A stretch of DNA of 64,000 nucleotides. It comes from Butyrivibrio sp. M55 (GTDB lineage Bacteria; Bacillota; Clostridia; Lachnospirales; Lachnospiraceae). The position numbers were made by a program, and so were the translations under genes. The notes beneath the pieces are model-generated. The model was not told where the DNA came from, searched no databases, and was given only the letters and a program-made list of their open reading frames with translations. The number at the start of each line of letters is the position of its first letter. Positions within the stretch are counted from its first letter, which is position 1. Below, one piece after another: positions 8,316 to 15,923 of the stretch. The stretch spans positions 62,001 through 126,000 of the forward strand of contig NZ_FPCD01000009.1 in assembly GCF_900116865.1 (NCBI RefSeq), in the 5' to 3' direction.

Positions 8316-9320
8316 TTAATAATAAATCTCTTCATACTCCTCAACCGGTGTCTCATACGAATACTCATCATATTCCGTATTATCTGCATAATAATCATTA
8401 GATTCACTATAATCTACATCCTCACTATTCTCCGCAGAATAATCTTCAGTATCATCACTATCGTCCAGACCATAATTTATATCGTCTACAGAAGCATGCT
8501 TGGGATATGTACTCGTAACTTCTTTTCCCTCTTCGGCAGTCTTTAAATCTGCCTTAAACTGATCCCACTTTTCCGGATTTTTTACATAATACATCGGACA
8601 CTCTTTTCCGGTAACTTCGTAATGCCTTATAACATGGTCCGTACTGAGATTAAATGTTGCTCTGAGCCAGTTTACAAGCTTTATCAGCGACTGGTAAGAC
8701 TCATCTGTAAATTCGCCTGTGACATCCGGGTGGCATACCTCAATAGAAATGGTGTCTTTGTTTCTGTCGTTACTTGAAGCGGACTTTTCAGTGAGAGGAA
8801 CGCACATTATTATCTCGCCATCCATTCCTACAACAAAATGTGAGCATACATCTGAATCCTGCTGGTTGTAGTAATCTCTGTTCTGCTGTGCGGTAGTCCT
8901 TGGATTACCAACATAATGAATAACAATATCATTTATGCCTTCAAGAATCACACCACTCCTTGATGGGTTGCCCTTATCTATAAGTTGAACATCTATCCAA
9001 GATGGAATTTTTGTCTCAGCAGCAATCTCAACATTACTTTTTTTGGATAATATTGTAAAAGCCTGTGCGCCGATAGCAATGAGTATAAGCAGTTCAATAA
9101 AAAGAATGATTACATTGCTTTTTAGTTTGCTCTTCTTTTTTGGAGCCGGATTTTTTGTTTGGCTTTTTTGACTGCTCTGAATAGGAGAGCGGTCGTGCCG
9201 GGGCTGTGCTTGTCTTTTTCTTTCTTCCAATATAGTTCTTATATTTTTGCTTTCGTTAAAGTTTATTATGCGATTGTTCGGCATAAATTGTACCGATTGA
9301 GCTACCATATGTCTGTTCAT
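8316..9320 (-). CDS. Membrane-anchored N-acetylmuramoyl-L-alanine amidase (Amidase_2 family)
   Basis: A 334-residue protein. The N-terminal ~65 residues are basic and polar, followed by one transmembrane helix (about 69-90), so the catalytic part lies outside the cell. The Amidase_2/PGRP-like domain spans about 105-265 with zinc-ligand motifs VIHYVG, VIRHYEVTG and the KECP cysteine, and the characteristic CSHFVVGMDGEI. The last ~60 residues are a Tyr/Asp/Glu-rich acidic tail. It should cleave the amide bond between muramic acid and the stem peptide. The start is not fixed: ATGs at 9320 and 9308 both have weak binding sites. The gene is monocistronic, with its own sigma-A-type promoter. Confidence 0.85.
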   Translation of the reverse strand: MNRHMVAQSVQFMPNNRIINFNESKNIRTILEERKRQAQPRHDRSPIQSSQKSQTKNPAPKKKSKLKSNVIILFIELLILIAIGAQAFTILSKKSNVEIAAETKIPSWIDVQLIDKGNPSRSGVILEGINDIVIHYVGNPRTTAQQNRDYYNQQDSDVCSHFVVGMDGEIIMCVPLTEKSASSNDRNKDTISIEVCHPDVTGEFTDESYQSLIKLVNWLRATFNLSTDHVIRHYEVTGKECPMYYVKNPEKWDQFKADLKTAEEGKEVTSTYPKHASVDDINYGLDDSDDTEDYSAENSEDVDYSESNDYYADNTEYDEYSYETPVEEYEEIYY

Positions 9321-9412
9321 ATTTTTATACTTTCTTTTGATGTAATAGTCTAAATAAATATGTTAAAGGGGTTTTAGAGTTTTAGTAATAGTGTATTAAC
9401 ACTCCTAGTACA

Positions 9413-9441
9413 CTTATACCATGTTTTAGAAACAGTGTCAA
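9413..9441 (-). promoter_or_regulatory. Promoter of the amidase gene
   Basis: On the minus strand TTGACA (9436-9441), a 17-bp spacer and TATAAG (9413-9418) give a near-consensus housekeeping promoter. Transcription would start near 9406, leaving a leader of about 85 nt. Confidence 0.75.
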
Positions 9442-9483
9442 CGATTATCATTAAGAAAAATAAAAAACGAAATAATACACATC

Positions 9484-9512
9484 TTGACACGACCCTAAAC
9501 TCGTAGTACTAT
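9484..9512 (+). promoter_or_regulatory. Promoter of the queuosine-precursor transporter operon
   Basis: TTGACA (9484-9489), 17 bp, TACTAT (9507-9512). The expected start near 9519 places the riboswitch aptamer within the first 20-60 nt of the transcript. Confidence 0.8.
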
Positions 9513-9537
9513 ACCCAAGGTCATATCAGTAATGACT

Positions 9538-9580
9538 CGACAGTTCGTTTGCACCATCCTGTCGTTAAACAAAACCAGGG
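9538..9580 (+). ncRNA. preQ1-I-type riboswitch aptamer
   Basis: Stem P1 is CGACAG (9538-9543) with CTGTCG (9559-9564). The 15-nt loop begins TTC and holds GCACC. The A-rich tail TTAAACAAAACCAGGG (9565-9580) follows, and its GG can pair with the loop CC to make the H-type pseudoknot. This matches the compact preQ1 class I layout (stem, C-containing loop, then an A-rich tail ending in AGG). The gene downstream belongs to the YhhQ transporter family, the expected target. Binding of preQ1 should lower expression through the terminator that follows. Confidence 0.8.
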
Positions 9581-9617
9581 CTGATTGGAAATAACATGTA
9601 TTATCATGCATTCTGAT

Positions 9618-9650
9618 AGCTCTGCGTACATTCGCAGAGCTTTTCTTATT
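9618..9650 (+). terminator. Riboswitch expression platform: intrinsic terminator
   Basis: AGCTCTGCG (9618-9626) pairs with CGCAGAGCT (9633-9641), followed by a T-rich tract. The aptamer tail CAGGGCT (9576-9582) can instead pair with AGCTCTG (9618-9624), allowing one G-U, forming an antiterminator. When ligand holds the tail in the pseudoknot the terminator is free to form. Confidence 0.8.
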
Positions 9651-9737
9651 TCATAGGAAATAGTTTTCTTTATTTCTGATTTTCCCTGCGCAAATATTTC
9701 ATGTAGACATATTTTTATTAAAGAAAGGTCATAGAAA

Positions 9738-10457
9738 ATGAATTTATTACTGGGCATTTTGGAACTTATCGTATGTTTTTCGGGAGTCCTTGTAATGGAC
9801 AAGCTTTTTGGGAAGTGGGGGCTCTATACATGGATGGCACTTGCAGTTGTTTTTGCAAATATTCAGGTTTCCAAGCAGGTTGATATCGGAGGTATTTCAA
9901 CGGCTCTTGGAAATGTCATGTTTGCTTCGACATACCTTACGACAGATATTCTCAATGAGAAGTACAGTGACAAAGCAAGCAAGAATGCTGTGAAGATCGC
10001 GGCGGCAGCGCTCATTGCCTATATTATCTTTGCGATATTCACACAGCTTTTTGTTCCGAATTCATATGATACGGTAGATGGTGCCATGAAGAGCATCTTT
10101 GCTATGTCTGTGAGAATTACGACAGCATCCGGAGTAATGTTTGTGTTATCAAACTGGGGGGACGTTATTCTTTATCAGAAGATTAAACAGAAGACCGGTG
10201 GAAAATATATGTGGTTCAGAAACAACATATCTACCATCCTTTGCAACTGCGCTGAGAACTTTGGATTTTCAATACTTGCATTTATTGGAACATTTCCGCT
10301 TTTATATTGTCTCGAAGTTGCTCTTGCGGGATCTGTCATAGAGATGCTTATCGCGGCCTGCGATACGCCGTTTTTGTACCTTGCGGGATATCTTAACCGT
10401 AAAAGCGGAATTCTTTTGGAAAAAGATGATGATGACGAGCAGGAGGCAGTTGCATGA
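9738..10457 (+). CDS. Queuosine-precursor transporter, YhhQ/VUT family
   Basis: A 239-residue integral membrane protein with about six or seven hydrophobic segments. Family marks include the KQVDIGG.STALGNVMFASTYLTTDILNE segment (residues about 45-78), where E. coli YhhQ has its conserved D/E residues, and a C-terminal FLYLAGYLNRK. E. coli YhhQ imports preQ0 and preQ1, and members elsewhere have changed specificity to queuine. An AAAGG site lies 9 bp before the ATG. Expression should be shut down by preQ1 via the leader riboswitch. Its stop overlaps the start of the radical SAM gene (ATGA), so the two are translationally coupled. The exact substrate is not predictable. Confidence 0.88.
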   Translation: MNLLLGILELIVCFSGVLVMDKLFGKWGLYTWMALAVVFANIQVSKQVDIGGISTALGNVMFASTYLTTDILNEKYSDKASKNAVKIAAAALIAYIIFAIFTQLFVPNSYDTVDGAMKSIFAMSVRITTASGVMFVLSNWGDVILYQKIKQKTGGKYMWFRNNISTILCNCAENFGFSILAFIGTFPLLYCLEVALAGSVIEMLIAACDTPFLYLAGYLNRKSGILLEKDDDDEQEAVA

Positions 10458-11203
10458 TCTACGATCTTGTGCGCTATCAGCTTGTAGATGAAAACACGAG
10501 CTCTATGAAAAGAGAAAATGTTTTATTGGTATCTCTTGGCTGTTCTTGGGGAAAATGTACTTTTTGCGATTATCAGGATGATAAATCCTCGTCAGTTCTT
10601 GCATGTGATTCGGTAAATAAAAAAGTACTCGCACAGGTAAAAGGAACAGAAGTTGGTTCGACGGTTCTTGAAGTTACCTGCTCGGCGTCATATACCGAGC
10701 TTCCGTTTACTACGATCAATTACATCAGGGAAACTTGCAGAGATAAGGGAATTAAGACAGTTATCCTTGAAGGACATTATATTTATAGAGATGCAAATCG
10801 CTTTTTCACCGAGTTTTTTGAGCAGGATGGTATTGACACGGTTTTTCGCTGTGGCGTTGAAACATTCGATGAGCATATCAGAGAAGATATCCTGCATAAA
10901 GGGCTTCCGGGGGTCACACCTGAGCAGATAGCACAGCATTTTCAATGGAGCAATATTATGTTCGGGATGGAAGGCCAGACTATCGAACAGCTCAAAAAAG
11001 ATATTGAGATAGGACTGGAGTATTTTGACCGAGTTAATCTAAGTATATATACAACGGTAAAGAACGGGCCTGAGCGTGATGTTGACGCGATAGAAAGATT
11101 CTATAACAGCGATTTCTACAAAGAACTTAAAATGAATCCTGCAATTGATATCTACGATGAATGGGATGAAGGGAACGAGCACAAAGTGGGGCATGATATA
11201 TAG
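10454..11203 (+). CDS. Small radical SAM protein in the preQ1-regulated operon
   Basis: A 249-residue protein. The iron-sulfur cluster motif is C30-x4-C35-x2-C38 (GCSWGKCTFCDY), a variant of the usual CX3CX2C spacing. The core then continues with VLEVTCSAS, VILEGH, FRCGVETFDE (an SAM-binding-like GxxT/E strand) and NIMFGMEGQTIEQL. It is shorter than most stand-alone radical SAM enzymes and has no extra cluster domain. It overlaps the YhhQ gene by 4 bp, so its function is probably tied to queuosine or 7-deazaguanine metabolism. It is not obviously QueE (which has a CX14CX2C or CX3CX2C motif and synthesises CDG). It may be a salvage enzyme that converts an imported precursor; the family is not identified. 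Confidence 0.75.
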   Translation: MIYDLVRYQLVDENTSSMKRENVLLVSLGCSWGKCTFCDYQDDKSSSVLACDSVNKKVLAQVKGTEVGSTVLEVTCSASYTELPFTTINYIRETCRDKGIKTVILEGHYIYRDANRFFTEFFEQDGIDTVFRCGVETFDEHIREDILHKGLPGVTPEQIAQHFQWSNIMFGMEGQTIEQLKKDIEIGLEYFDRVNLSIYTTVKNGPERDVDAIERFYNSDFYKELKMNPAIDIYDEWDEGNEHKVGHDI

Positions 11204-11225
11204 ATGATAGAGCCGCTCTATCAAC

Positions 11226-11262
11226 AAACGGAGATAACTCATATGAGCTATCTCCGTTTTGT
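11226..11262. terminator. Hairpin terminator between convergent genes
   Basis: AAACGGAGATA (11226-11236) pairs with TATCTCCGTTT (11249-11259), and an inner CTCATATGAG palindrome extends the stem past one mismatch. T residues follow on the plus strand and A residues precede, so it may act both ways. A small GATAGAG/CTCTATC hairpin (11206-11222) sits just before it. Confidence 0.75.
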
Positions 11263-11274
11263 TTACAGTATACT

Positions 11275-12147
11275 TTAATTATTATTTTTTGTGATGCTAT
11301 CAAAGATTTTTTGAATCTCGTCTTTGGGGAAGGCAGGAATCGAAGCTGCAATAACATCCAGAGATATTCCATTTTTTATCATGTTGATGGTTACTTCGTG
11401 GTATGCTTCATTTTTTCCTTCGATTATACCTTTGATTTTTCCTTTATTTTCATACATATCAAGTAATTCGTCCATAGTAGAATCTCCTTCTTTAAGTTTT
11501 CCTTGCAAACTTTTAAATCGTTTATCACCTGTGAGTACAGATAATAACTTAAGTAATTGATCCGGATACTCAATTTTATCCTTAAGTTCGTTGGGATCTT
11601 TGGTTCCGTTCATATGCTTGGCAAGTATCTTAAAATCGCTATTAAATAAATGATTAATTTGTTCGGTCGATGTGTGCGAGATATCAAATACGTTGATATG
11701 ATAATCGCTTACATATTTGCTTAATTCTTTAGGAATGCTTAGTCTGTTTTTTAGATTTATTGGAGCATTCCAAGGCTCTTTTCCATAGTATAACACAATA
11801 GTTGTGACAGGGTATCTGATAGAATAATCTTTTTTAATCAGCTGACTCCTGTATGAAGCTCCGTCATAACCGATCACTCTTAGAACCATATCTTTATCTA
11901 TTACCGTCTGATTTTCGATTCCGATTATAGAAAAGATGACGTTTTCTTTTGACCAACGTTTTACAATATCGCGTTCTTGTTCGTGGAGTTCACCGTCATC
12001 GGCTTTATATTGCGATCTGCACGGGATGTCTATCAGTTCGTTTTCGTGAACGGTCTGACGCCCTGCAAACAGTGTTCCGTTTACGATATCTGCAAATACC
12101 TTGTTAATCTCTTCAAAGTGTTTTTCTGCAATATCTTTGTTTCCCAT
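11275..12147 (-). CDS. Rpn-family PD-(D/E)XK nuclease / putative transposase
   Basis: A 290-residue protein typical of the Rpn/PDDEXK_2 group. The N-terminus FEEINKVFADIVNGTLF is the family signature. The nuclease core includes the FSIIGIENQTVIDKDMVLR segment with the E-x-Q part of the active site (about residues 75-95), and the C-terminus (DKRFKSL ... GIIEGKNEAYHEVT) is the usual helical tail. Rpn proteins promote recA-independent recombination and nick DNA; they are common in high copy number in rumen Clostridia. No terminal inverted repeats or target duplications are visible around it, so it is not an intact insertion sequence. The start is ATG 12147 with an AAAGGAAAA site. Confidence 0.85.
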   Translation of the reverse strand: MGNKDIAEKHFEEINKVFADIVNGTLFAGRQTVHENELIDIPCRSQYKADDGELHEQERDIVKRWSKENVIFSIIGIENQTVIDKDMVLRVIGYDGASYRSQLIKKDYSIRYPVTTIVLYYGKEPWNAPINLKNRLSIPKELSKYVSDYHINVFDISHTSTEQINHLFNSDFKILAKHMNGTKDPNELKDKIEYPDQLLKLLSVLTGDKRFKSLQGKLKEGDSTMDELLDMYENKGKIKGIIEGKNEAYHEVTINMIKNGISLDVIAASIPAFPKDEIQKIFDSITKNNN

Positions 12148-12488
12148 ATTTTCCTTTCAATGATGCATAAATTTGGCGAGTCGCCATGAAATCAGCAAAG
12201 AATGGTTGTTGAAAAACCTGCTGACTAAATTATGATAACAGATAAATCTTAAGAAATACCTGCGAAATTCCTTAAGATTTTATGTAGAAGAGAATGAGTA
12301 TACAATATTTACGAGAAAATAGATGAAATCTTGTTTAAAAAAAGGAATATTCTGAATTTATAAAAAATTTACTGTTAATTATAGTTAAACTATAAGATAA
12401 TAAAAACATACCGAAAGAGTGATATGCTGTTATAGTATGACAGCAAGAAATATCTGAATAAGAGGATAGCTTTGAAAGGAGACAGTAT
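12148..12488. other. 341-bp intergenic region with hairpin and promoter
   Basis: No open frame of note. It contains a 10-bp perfect hairpin (AAATCTTAAG 12244-12253 / CTTAAGATTT 12271-12280) and, nearer the downstream gene, a promoter with an internal palindrome, described separately. The GAAAGGAGA at about 12474-12482 is the binding site of the next gene. Confidence 0.6.
12368..12396 (+). promoter_or_regulatory. Promoter with palindromic operator before the acidic repeat gene
   Basis: TTTACT (12368-12373), 17 bp, TATAAG (12391-12396). A perfect inverted repeat TTATAGTT-A-AACTATAA (12379-12395) covers the spacer and the -10, a position where a dimeric repressor would block polymerase. The transcript leader would be about 85 nt. 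Confidence 0.5.
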
Positions 12489-13874
12489 ATGGAAGGTATG
12501 GACACTCAGGATATTCTGGGCGAACAGGATTTATCTAATGCAAATATTGACGATCTTTTGGCTGCTATGAAAGCAGAAGAATCATCGGCAGGATTTTTGC
12601 GCGAAGATGTTGGGACTGCAACGGATGTGGGGAATGCCGCTGCAATTGATGATGCGCCGATTGATGTGCTTAATGCAATAGCAGATGCGGCGCCTGATGC
12701 TCAGGACATTATTGAAGCTGATGCGGCTATGACTGAAGCATTGGAGGGTATTGCGACAGATGTACAATCGGAGGAGCTTGCTGAAACTTTGGGAGAAGGC
12801 GAATCTATTGATATTGAACCGATAGAAGAGTTATTGGATACAGAGGAAACTGCTGAGGAAGTAACAGATGAAGCTGTAGATGAAGCTAAGGAAGCAGAAC
12901 CGGCTGTTGATGTCGATGCAATGCTTGCTGCAATGGCGGAAGCCGAGACAGCAACTGATGTTGATGCGATGCTTGCTTCGATGGCTGAGGCAGATGCTTC
13001 CGGCAATGCAGAGTCTGAAGAGGTGAACCTTTCAGAGGAAGAGGCGGCGATTATGGATGATTTAGAGGCTTTGGCGGCAGAGATACCTGAAGTTGATAAC
13101 GCTGCAGAAGTGCCGATTACCGAGACTGCAGATAACAGCATTACAGAGGCACCCATAACTGAAATTACAGAAAATATGTCAGATGAGATTCCTATCACGG
13201 AAGCAACGGAGCCTATGCCTGAGTTTTCGGAAGTAATCTTGGATGAGCCTGTTATAGAAGAAGATAAATTAGAAACTCAGGAAATTCCTGATATAGAAGA
13301 AGCTATGCCTGAAGCACCGGCTGCTGAGGATGCGTTTCTTGGAGAAGTTGTTGCCAAAGAGGCAGCGAATGTCGAGAGCAGTTTGCCCGATCCCGCTGAG
13401 ATGGATGCTCTTATGGACGCAATGAAGGAGCCTGAGAGTGATCAAACTATTACTGAAGATATTGGAGGAGACATGTCAGCTGACGAGATGAATAATTTGG
13501 ATGAAGTTTTGAATGCGGAGGTGGATGCTCTTACAGAGGCAGTTGTAGAGGAAGCAGCAGCTTCTGCTTCTGATATGACTATGGCAGATGCCGTATCGGG
13601 AGATGTAAATCAGATCGAGAGCTTCCTTGAAAGCAACGGATATGAATATACTGCCGTTAAAAACGGTGAAGAGACTATCTTTGTTCTTAAGACAAGTGAG
13701 AATAATGCTCTGGCTATTACCTATGCTGATGGGGAATTCCAATCACTTGAGCCGGGATTTAGCAAGGATAATCAGCGCGGCTACGGAGATATCCTTACCG
13801 CGTATGTAGAAGATACAATCACATCAGGCGGCCGGTTTGAGATTAAGAGACATAAAGGCGGCAAGCTTGTATAA
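12489..13874 (+). CDS. Acidic repeat protein of unknown function
   Basis: A 461-residue, strongly acidic protein (Glu, Asp and Ala dominate residues 1-360). A short motif recurs: IDDLLAAMKAEE (about 21), VDAMLAAMAEAE and VDAMLASMAEAD (about 140-170), MDALMDAMKEPE (about 305). These resemble the linear motif EIDALLxxM at the N-terminus of FliM/FliY, but there is no chemotaxis domain behind them. The last ~85 residues (VNQIESFLESNGYEYTAV onward) form a separate, less acidic, probably folded domain ending in FEIKRHKGGKLV. No signal peptide is seen, so it is probably cytoplasmic. I do not recognise the family. It may be an adaptor carrying several copies of a binding motif. Confidence 0.7.
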   Translation: MEGMDTQDILGEQDLSNANIDDLLAAMKAEESSAGFLREDVGTATDVGNAAAIDDAPIDVLNAIADAAPDAQDIIEADAAMTEALEGIATDVQSEELAETLGEGESIDIEPIEELLDTEETAEEVTDEAVDEAKEAEPAVDVDAMLAAMAEAETATDVDAMLASMAEADASGNAESEEVNLSEEEAAIMDDLEALAAEIPEVDNAAEVPITETADNSITEAPITEITENMSDEIPITEATEPMPEFSEVILDEPVIEEDKLETQEIPDIEEAMPEAPAAEDAFLGEVVAKEAANVESSLPDPAEMDALMDAMKEPESDQTITEDIGGDMSADEMNNLDEVLNAEVDALTEAVVEEAAASASDMTMADAVSGDVNQIESFLESNGYEYTAVKNGEETIFVLKTSENNALAITYADGEFQSLEPGFSKDNQRGYGDILTAYVEDTITSGGRFEIKRHKGGKLV

Positions 13875-13905
13875 ATAATAAGAAAAGTTACATATGATTT
13901 TTTCG

Positions 13906-13938
13906 GAGGCCCTGGCGAACATGTCGGGGTCTCTTTTT
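13906..13938 (+). terminator. Intrinsic terminator after the acidic repeat gene
   Basis: GAGGCCC (13906-13912) pairs with GGGTCTC (13927-13933) with one G-U, followed by five T residues. Confidence 0.7.
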
Positions 13939-13940
13939 AC

Positions 13941-13969
13941 TTGACTGTTTATTGTAAAAATGCTATCTT
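13941..13969 (+). promoter_or_regulatory. Promoter of the MFS gene
   Basis: TTGACT (13941-13946), 17 bp, TATCTT (13964-13969), directly after the preceding terminator. Confidence 0.55.
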
Positions 13970-14013
13970 CTTGACTTAATACGTAGAGTTGCTTCAAAGG
14001 AAGGATTGACATC

Positions 14014-15258
14014 ATGAGATTATTTACGCAATACAAGGGACTTAAAAGAGAAAACTACATTTTGTTTATAGGAAGGATAGCAACGAATCTTGGCGCGATG
14101 ATCTGGCCGATTCTTACTATGATCCTAAACAAGAAGCTTGGAATGGATGCCACTGATACTGCGACGTTTTCGATAATCAGCGGATTGTTCTTCCTTCCGG
14201 CAAATATATGGGGCGGACATCTTGCGGACAAATTTAACAAGAAAAAACTAATAATATTTTGCGATATTATATCTATCATCCTTTATATCACAAGTGGTTT
14301 TTTACCGCTTTCCCTCTTTACAATATGTGTAATAATGGCGGGATCCTTTTTCCAGACACTTGAGCATCCTGCTTATAGTGCACTTGTTGCTGATATAACA
14401 CCCAAGGATAAAAGAGAAAAAGCCTTTTCGCTGTTGTACCTCGGAAAAAATATCGGACTGATACTTGCACCGACAATCGCAGGATTTTTGTTTAACAACC
14501 ACCTGCAATTGTGCTTTATCATAAATGGACTTGCAATATCAATTTCTACCGTTCTGATTGGACTTTTTGTGAAAGATAAAGGTTTTCCCAATAGAGAAGC
14601 CAAATCGAACGCTATGGTAAAGAAAACGGGCAATGAGACTATATGGAGTGCTATTAAAAGCAGCACTGCGCTTATTTTCTTTATTATAGCCATGTGTTTT
14701 CAAGAAGGGGCATATTCTCAGTTTGGATACCTTATGCCACTTGATATTTCCAAAGCTTATCCGGAAACCGGTGCGGCGATATATGGTTCGGTTGCAAGTT
14801 TGAATTGCATAATAGTAGTTCTTTTTACTCCGTTCATGACCATGCTGCTGGAAAAAGTATCTCTTGCAAAAAAATATATGATGGGAACAGTGTTTCAGGT
14901 GCTCAGCTTTGTTTCGTTCCTTCTGTCATTTGGTCTGATCGGGGGATATTATATATCAATAATTCTCTTTACTTTGGGAGAAATCCTGACGGCCACGGCT
15001 GTAGGCGCGTATCTGGCCGGAAAAGTATCTGCCGATCTTAGAGGAAGATTGTATGGTATTACAGATTTTGTTTCAGCATTTATAACCGGCATTGTGAAGT
15101 ATTACAGCGGATACCTGTTTGATAATTGCGGACTTAAATATGCGTGGACATTTTCAATAATTATGGCAGCTGTTGCTGTGATCGCGGCGATTGCTGCGGT
15201 GAAAGCCGATAAAAAAGAGATTGTCGATTGTTATGACGAGTCTCGAATGGCAAGTTGA
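14014..15258 (+). CDS. Major facilitator superfamily transporter
   Basis: A 414-residue protein with about twelve hydrophobic segments. The MFS loop 2-3 signature appears as GGHLADKFNKKKLI (about residues 69-82), and the second-half counterpart is weaker. An N-terminal FIGRIATNLGAMIWP segment resembles drug or macrolide efflux members. AAGGAAGG precedes the ATG. No neighbouring gene points to a substrate; the following ECF/radical SAM pair is 126 bp away and may be transcribed separately or by read-through. Confidence 0.85.
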   Translation: MRLFTQYKGLKRENYILFIGRIATNLGAMIWPILTMILNKKLGMDATDTATFSIISGLFFLPANIWGGHLADKFNKKKLIIFCDIISIILYITSGFLPLSLFTICVIMAGSFFQTLEHPAYSALVADITPKDKREKAFSLLYLGKNIGLILAPTIAGFLFNNHLQLCFIINGLAISISTVLIGLFVKDKGFPNREAKSNAMVKKTGNETIWSAIKSSTALIFFIIAMCFQEGAYSQFGYLMPLDISKAYPETGAAIYGSVASLNCIIVVLFTPFMTMLLEKVSLAKKYMMGTVFQVLSFVSFLLSFGLIGGYYISIILFTLGEILTATAVGAYLAGKVSADLRGRLYGITDFVSAFITGIVKYYSGYLFDNCGLKYAWTFSIIMAAVAVIAAIAAVKADKKEIVDCYDESRMAS

Positions 15259-15384
15259 TCAAATTGGGATTAAAATGTCAAAAAAGCATCTGGTCATATC
15301 AAAAAAACATAATCTGACTATTTCTATATAATCAGATTTGCTGTAAAGTTTCATATAAATATTTGATATGGGAGGGATGTTTCC

Positions 15385-15912
15385 ATGACAGAGAAAAATG
15401 CAAATACAAAAATACGACTTATGACCCTCACCGGAGCAATGACTGCGTTAACCGTCATATTTACGGCATATATTTTTCATATACCTGTTGGTGTGAACGG
15501 AGGATATGTGCATTTCGGTGATTCGATCATATATCTTTCGGCGGTACTTTTGCCTACGCCATATGCAATGATTGTAGGTGCACTCGGGGGAGGAATCGCC
15601 GATCTTTTGACAGCACCTATGTGGGCTGTTGCCACGGTAATAATAAAGATGCTTATCGTGTTGCCTTTTACAAGTAAAAGCGATGCGCTTCTTACGAAAA
15701 GAAATATTATAGCTCCCATAATTTCATTCTTTATCTCGGCGACCGGATATTATATTGCGGAAAAGATTCTGTTTGGAAGCGAAGTTGCACTATTGTCGGC
15801 TTTGTCGGGCAGCCTTGTACAGTCCGGCGGAAGTGCGATCTTTTTCTACATAGGAGCGGCAGCGTTCCAGAGCGCGGGAATAAAGAGAAATATTTTAAAA
15901 TTTACATCATAA
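15385..15912 (+). CDS. ECF transporter S-component-like membrane protein (TIGR04002 type)
   Basis: A 175-residue membrane protein with five or six hydrophobic segments. The N-terminal GAMTALTVIFTAYIFHIPVG and YVHFGDSIIYLSAVLLP segments match S-components of energy-coupling-factor importers, which bind a vitamin-like substrate and use shared EcfAAT subunits from elsewhere. GGGAGGG precedes the ATG. It sits 11 bp before a TatD-linked-type radical SAM gene; from memory this pairing is conserved in Clostridia. In gut Firmicutes, queuosine-precursor S-components occur beside a radical SAM queuine-salvage enzyme, so queuine or another 7-deazapurine is a plausible substrate. That is inference. Confidence 0.75.
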   Translation: MTEKNANTKIRLMTLTGAMTALTVIFTAYIFHIPVGVNGGYVHFGDSIIYLSAVLLPTPYAMIVGALGGGIADLLTAPMWAVATVIIKMLIVLPFTSKSDALLTKRNIIAPIISFFISATGYYIAEKILFGSEVALLSALSGSLVQSGGSAIFFYIGAAAFQSAGIKRNILKFTS

Positions 15913-15923
15913 GGAGCGGGGAA

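Noticed and set aside
11275-12147. Complete insertion sequence around the Rpn gene
   Set aside because: No terminal inverted repeats or direct target duplications were visible; Rpn genes commonly stand alone.
15310-15337. Riboswitch or terminator before the ECF S-component
   Set aside because: Only a 7-bp hairpin (AATCTGA/TCAGATT) with no U-tract and no recognisable aptamer.
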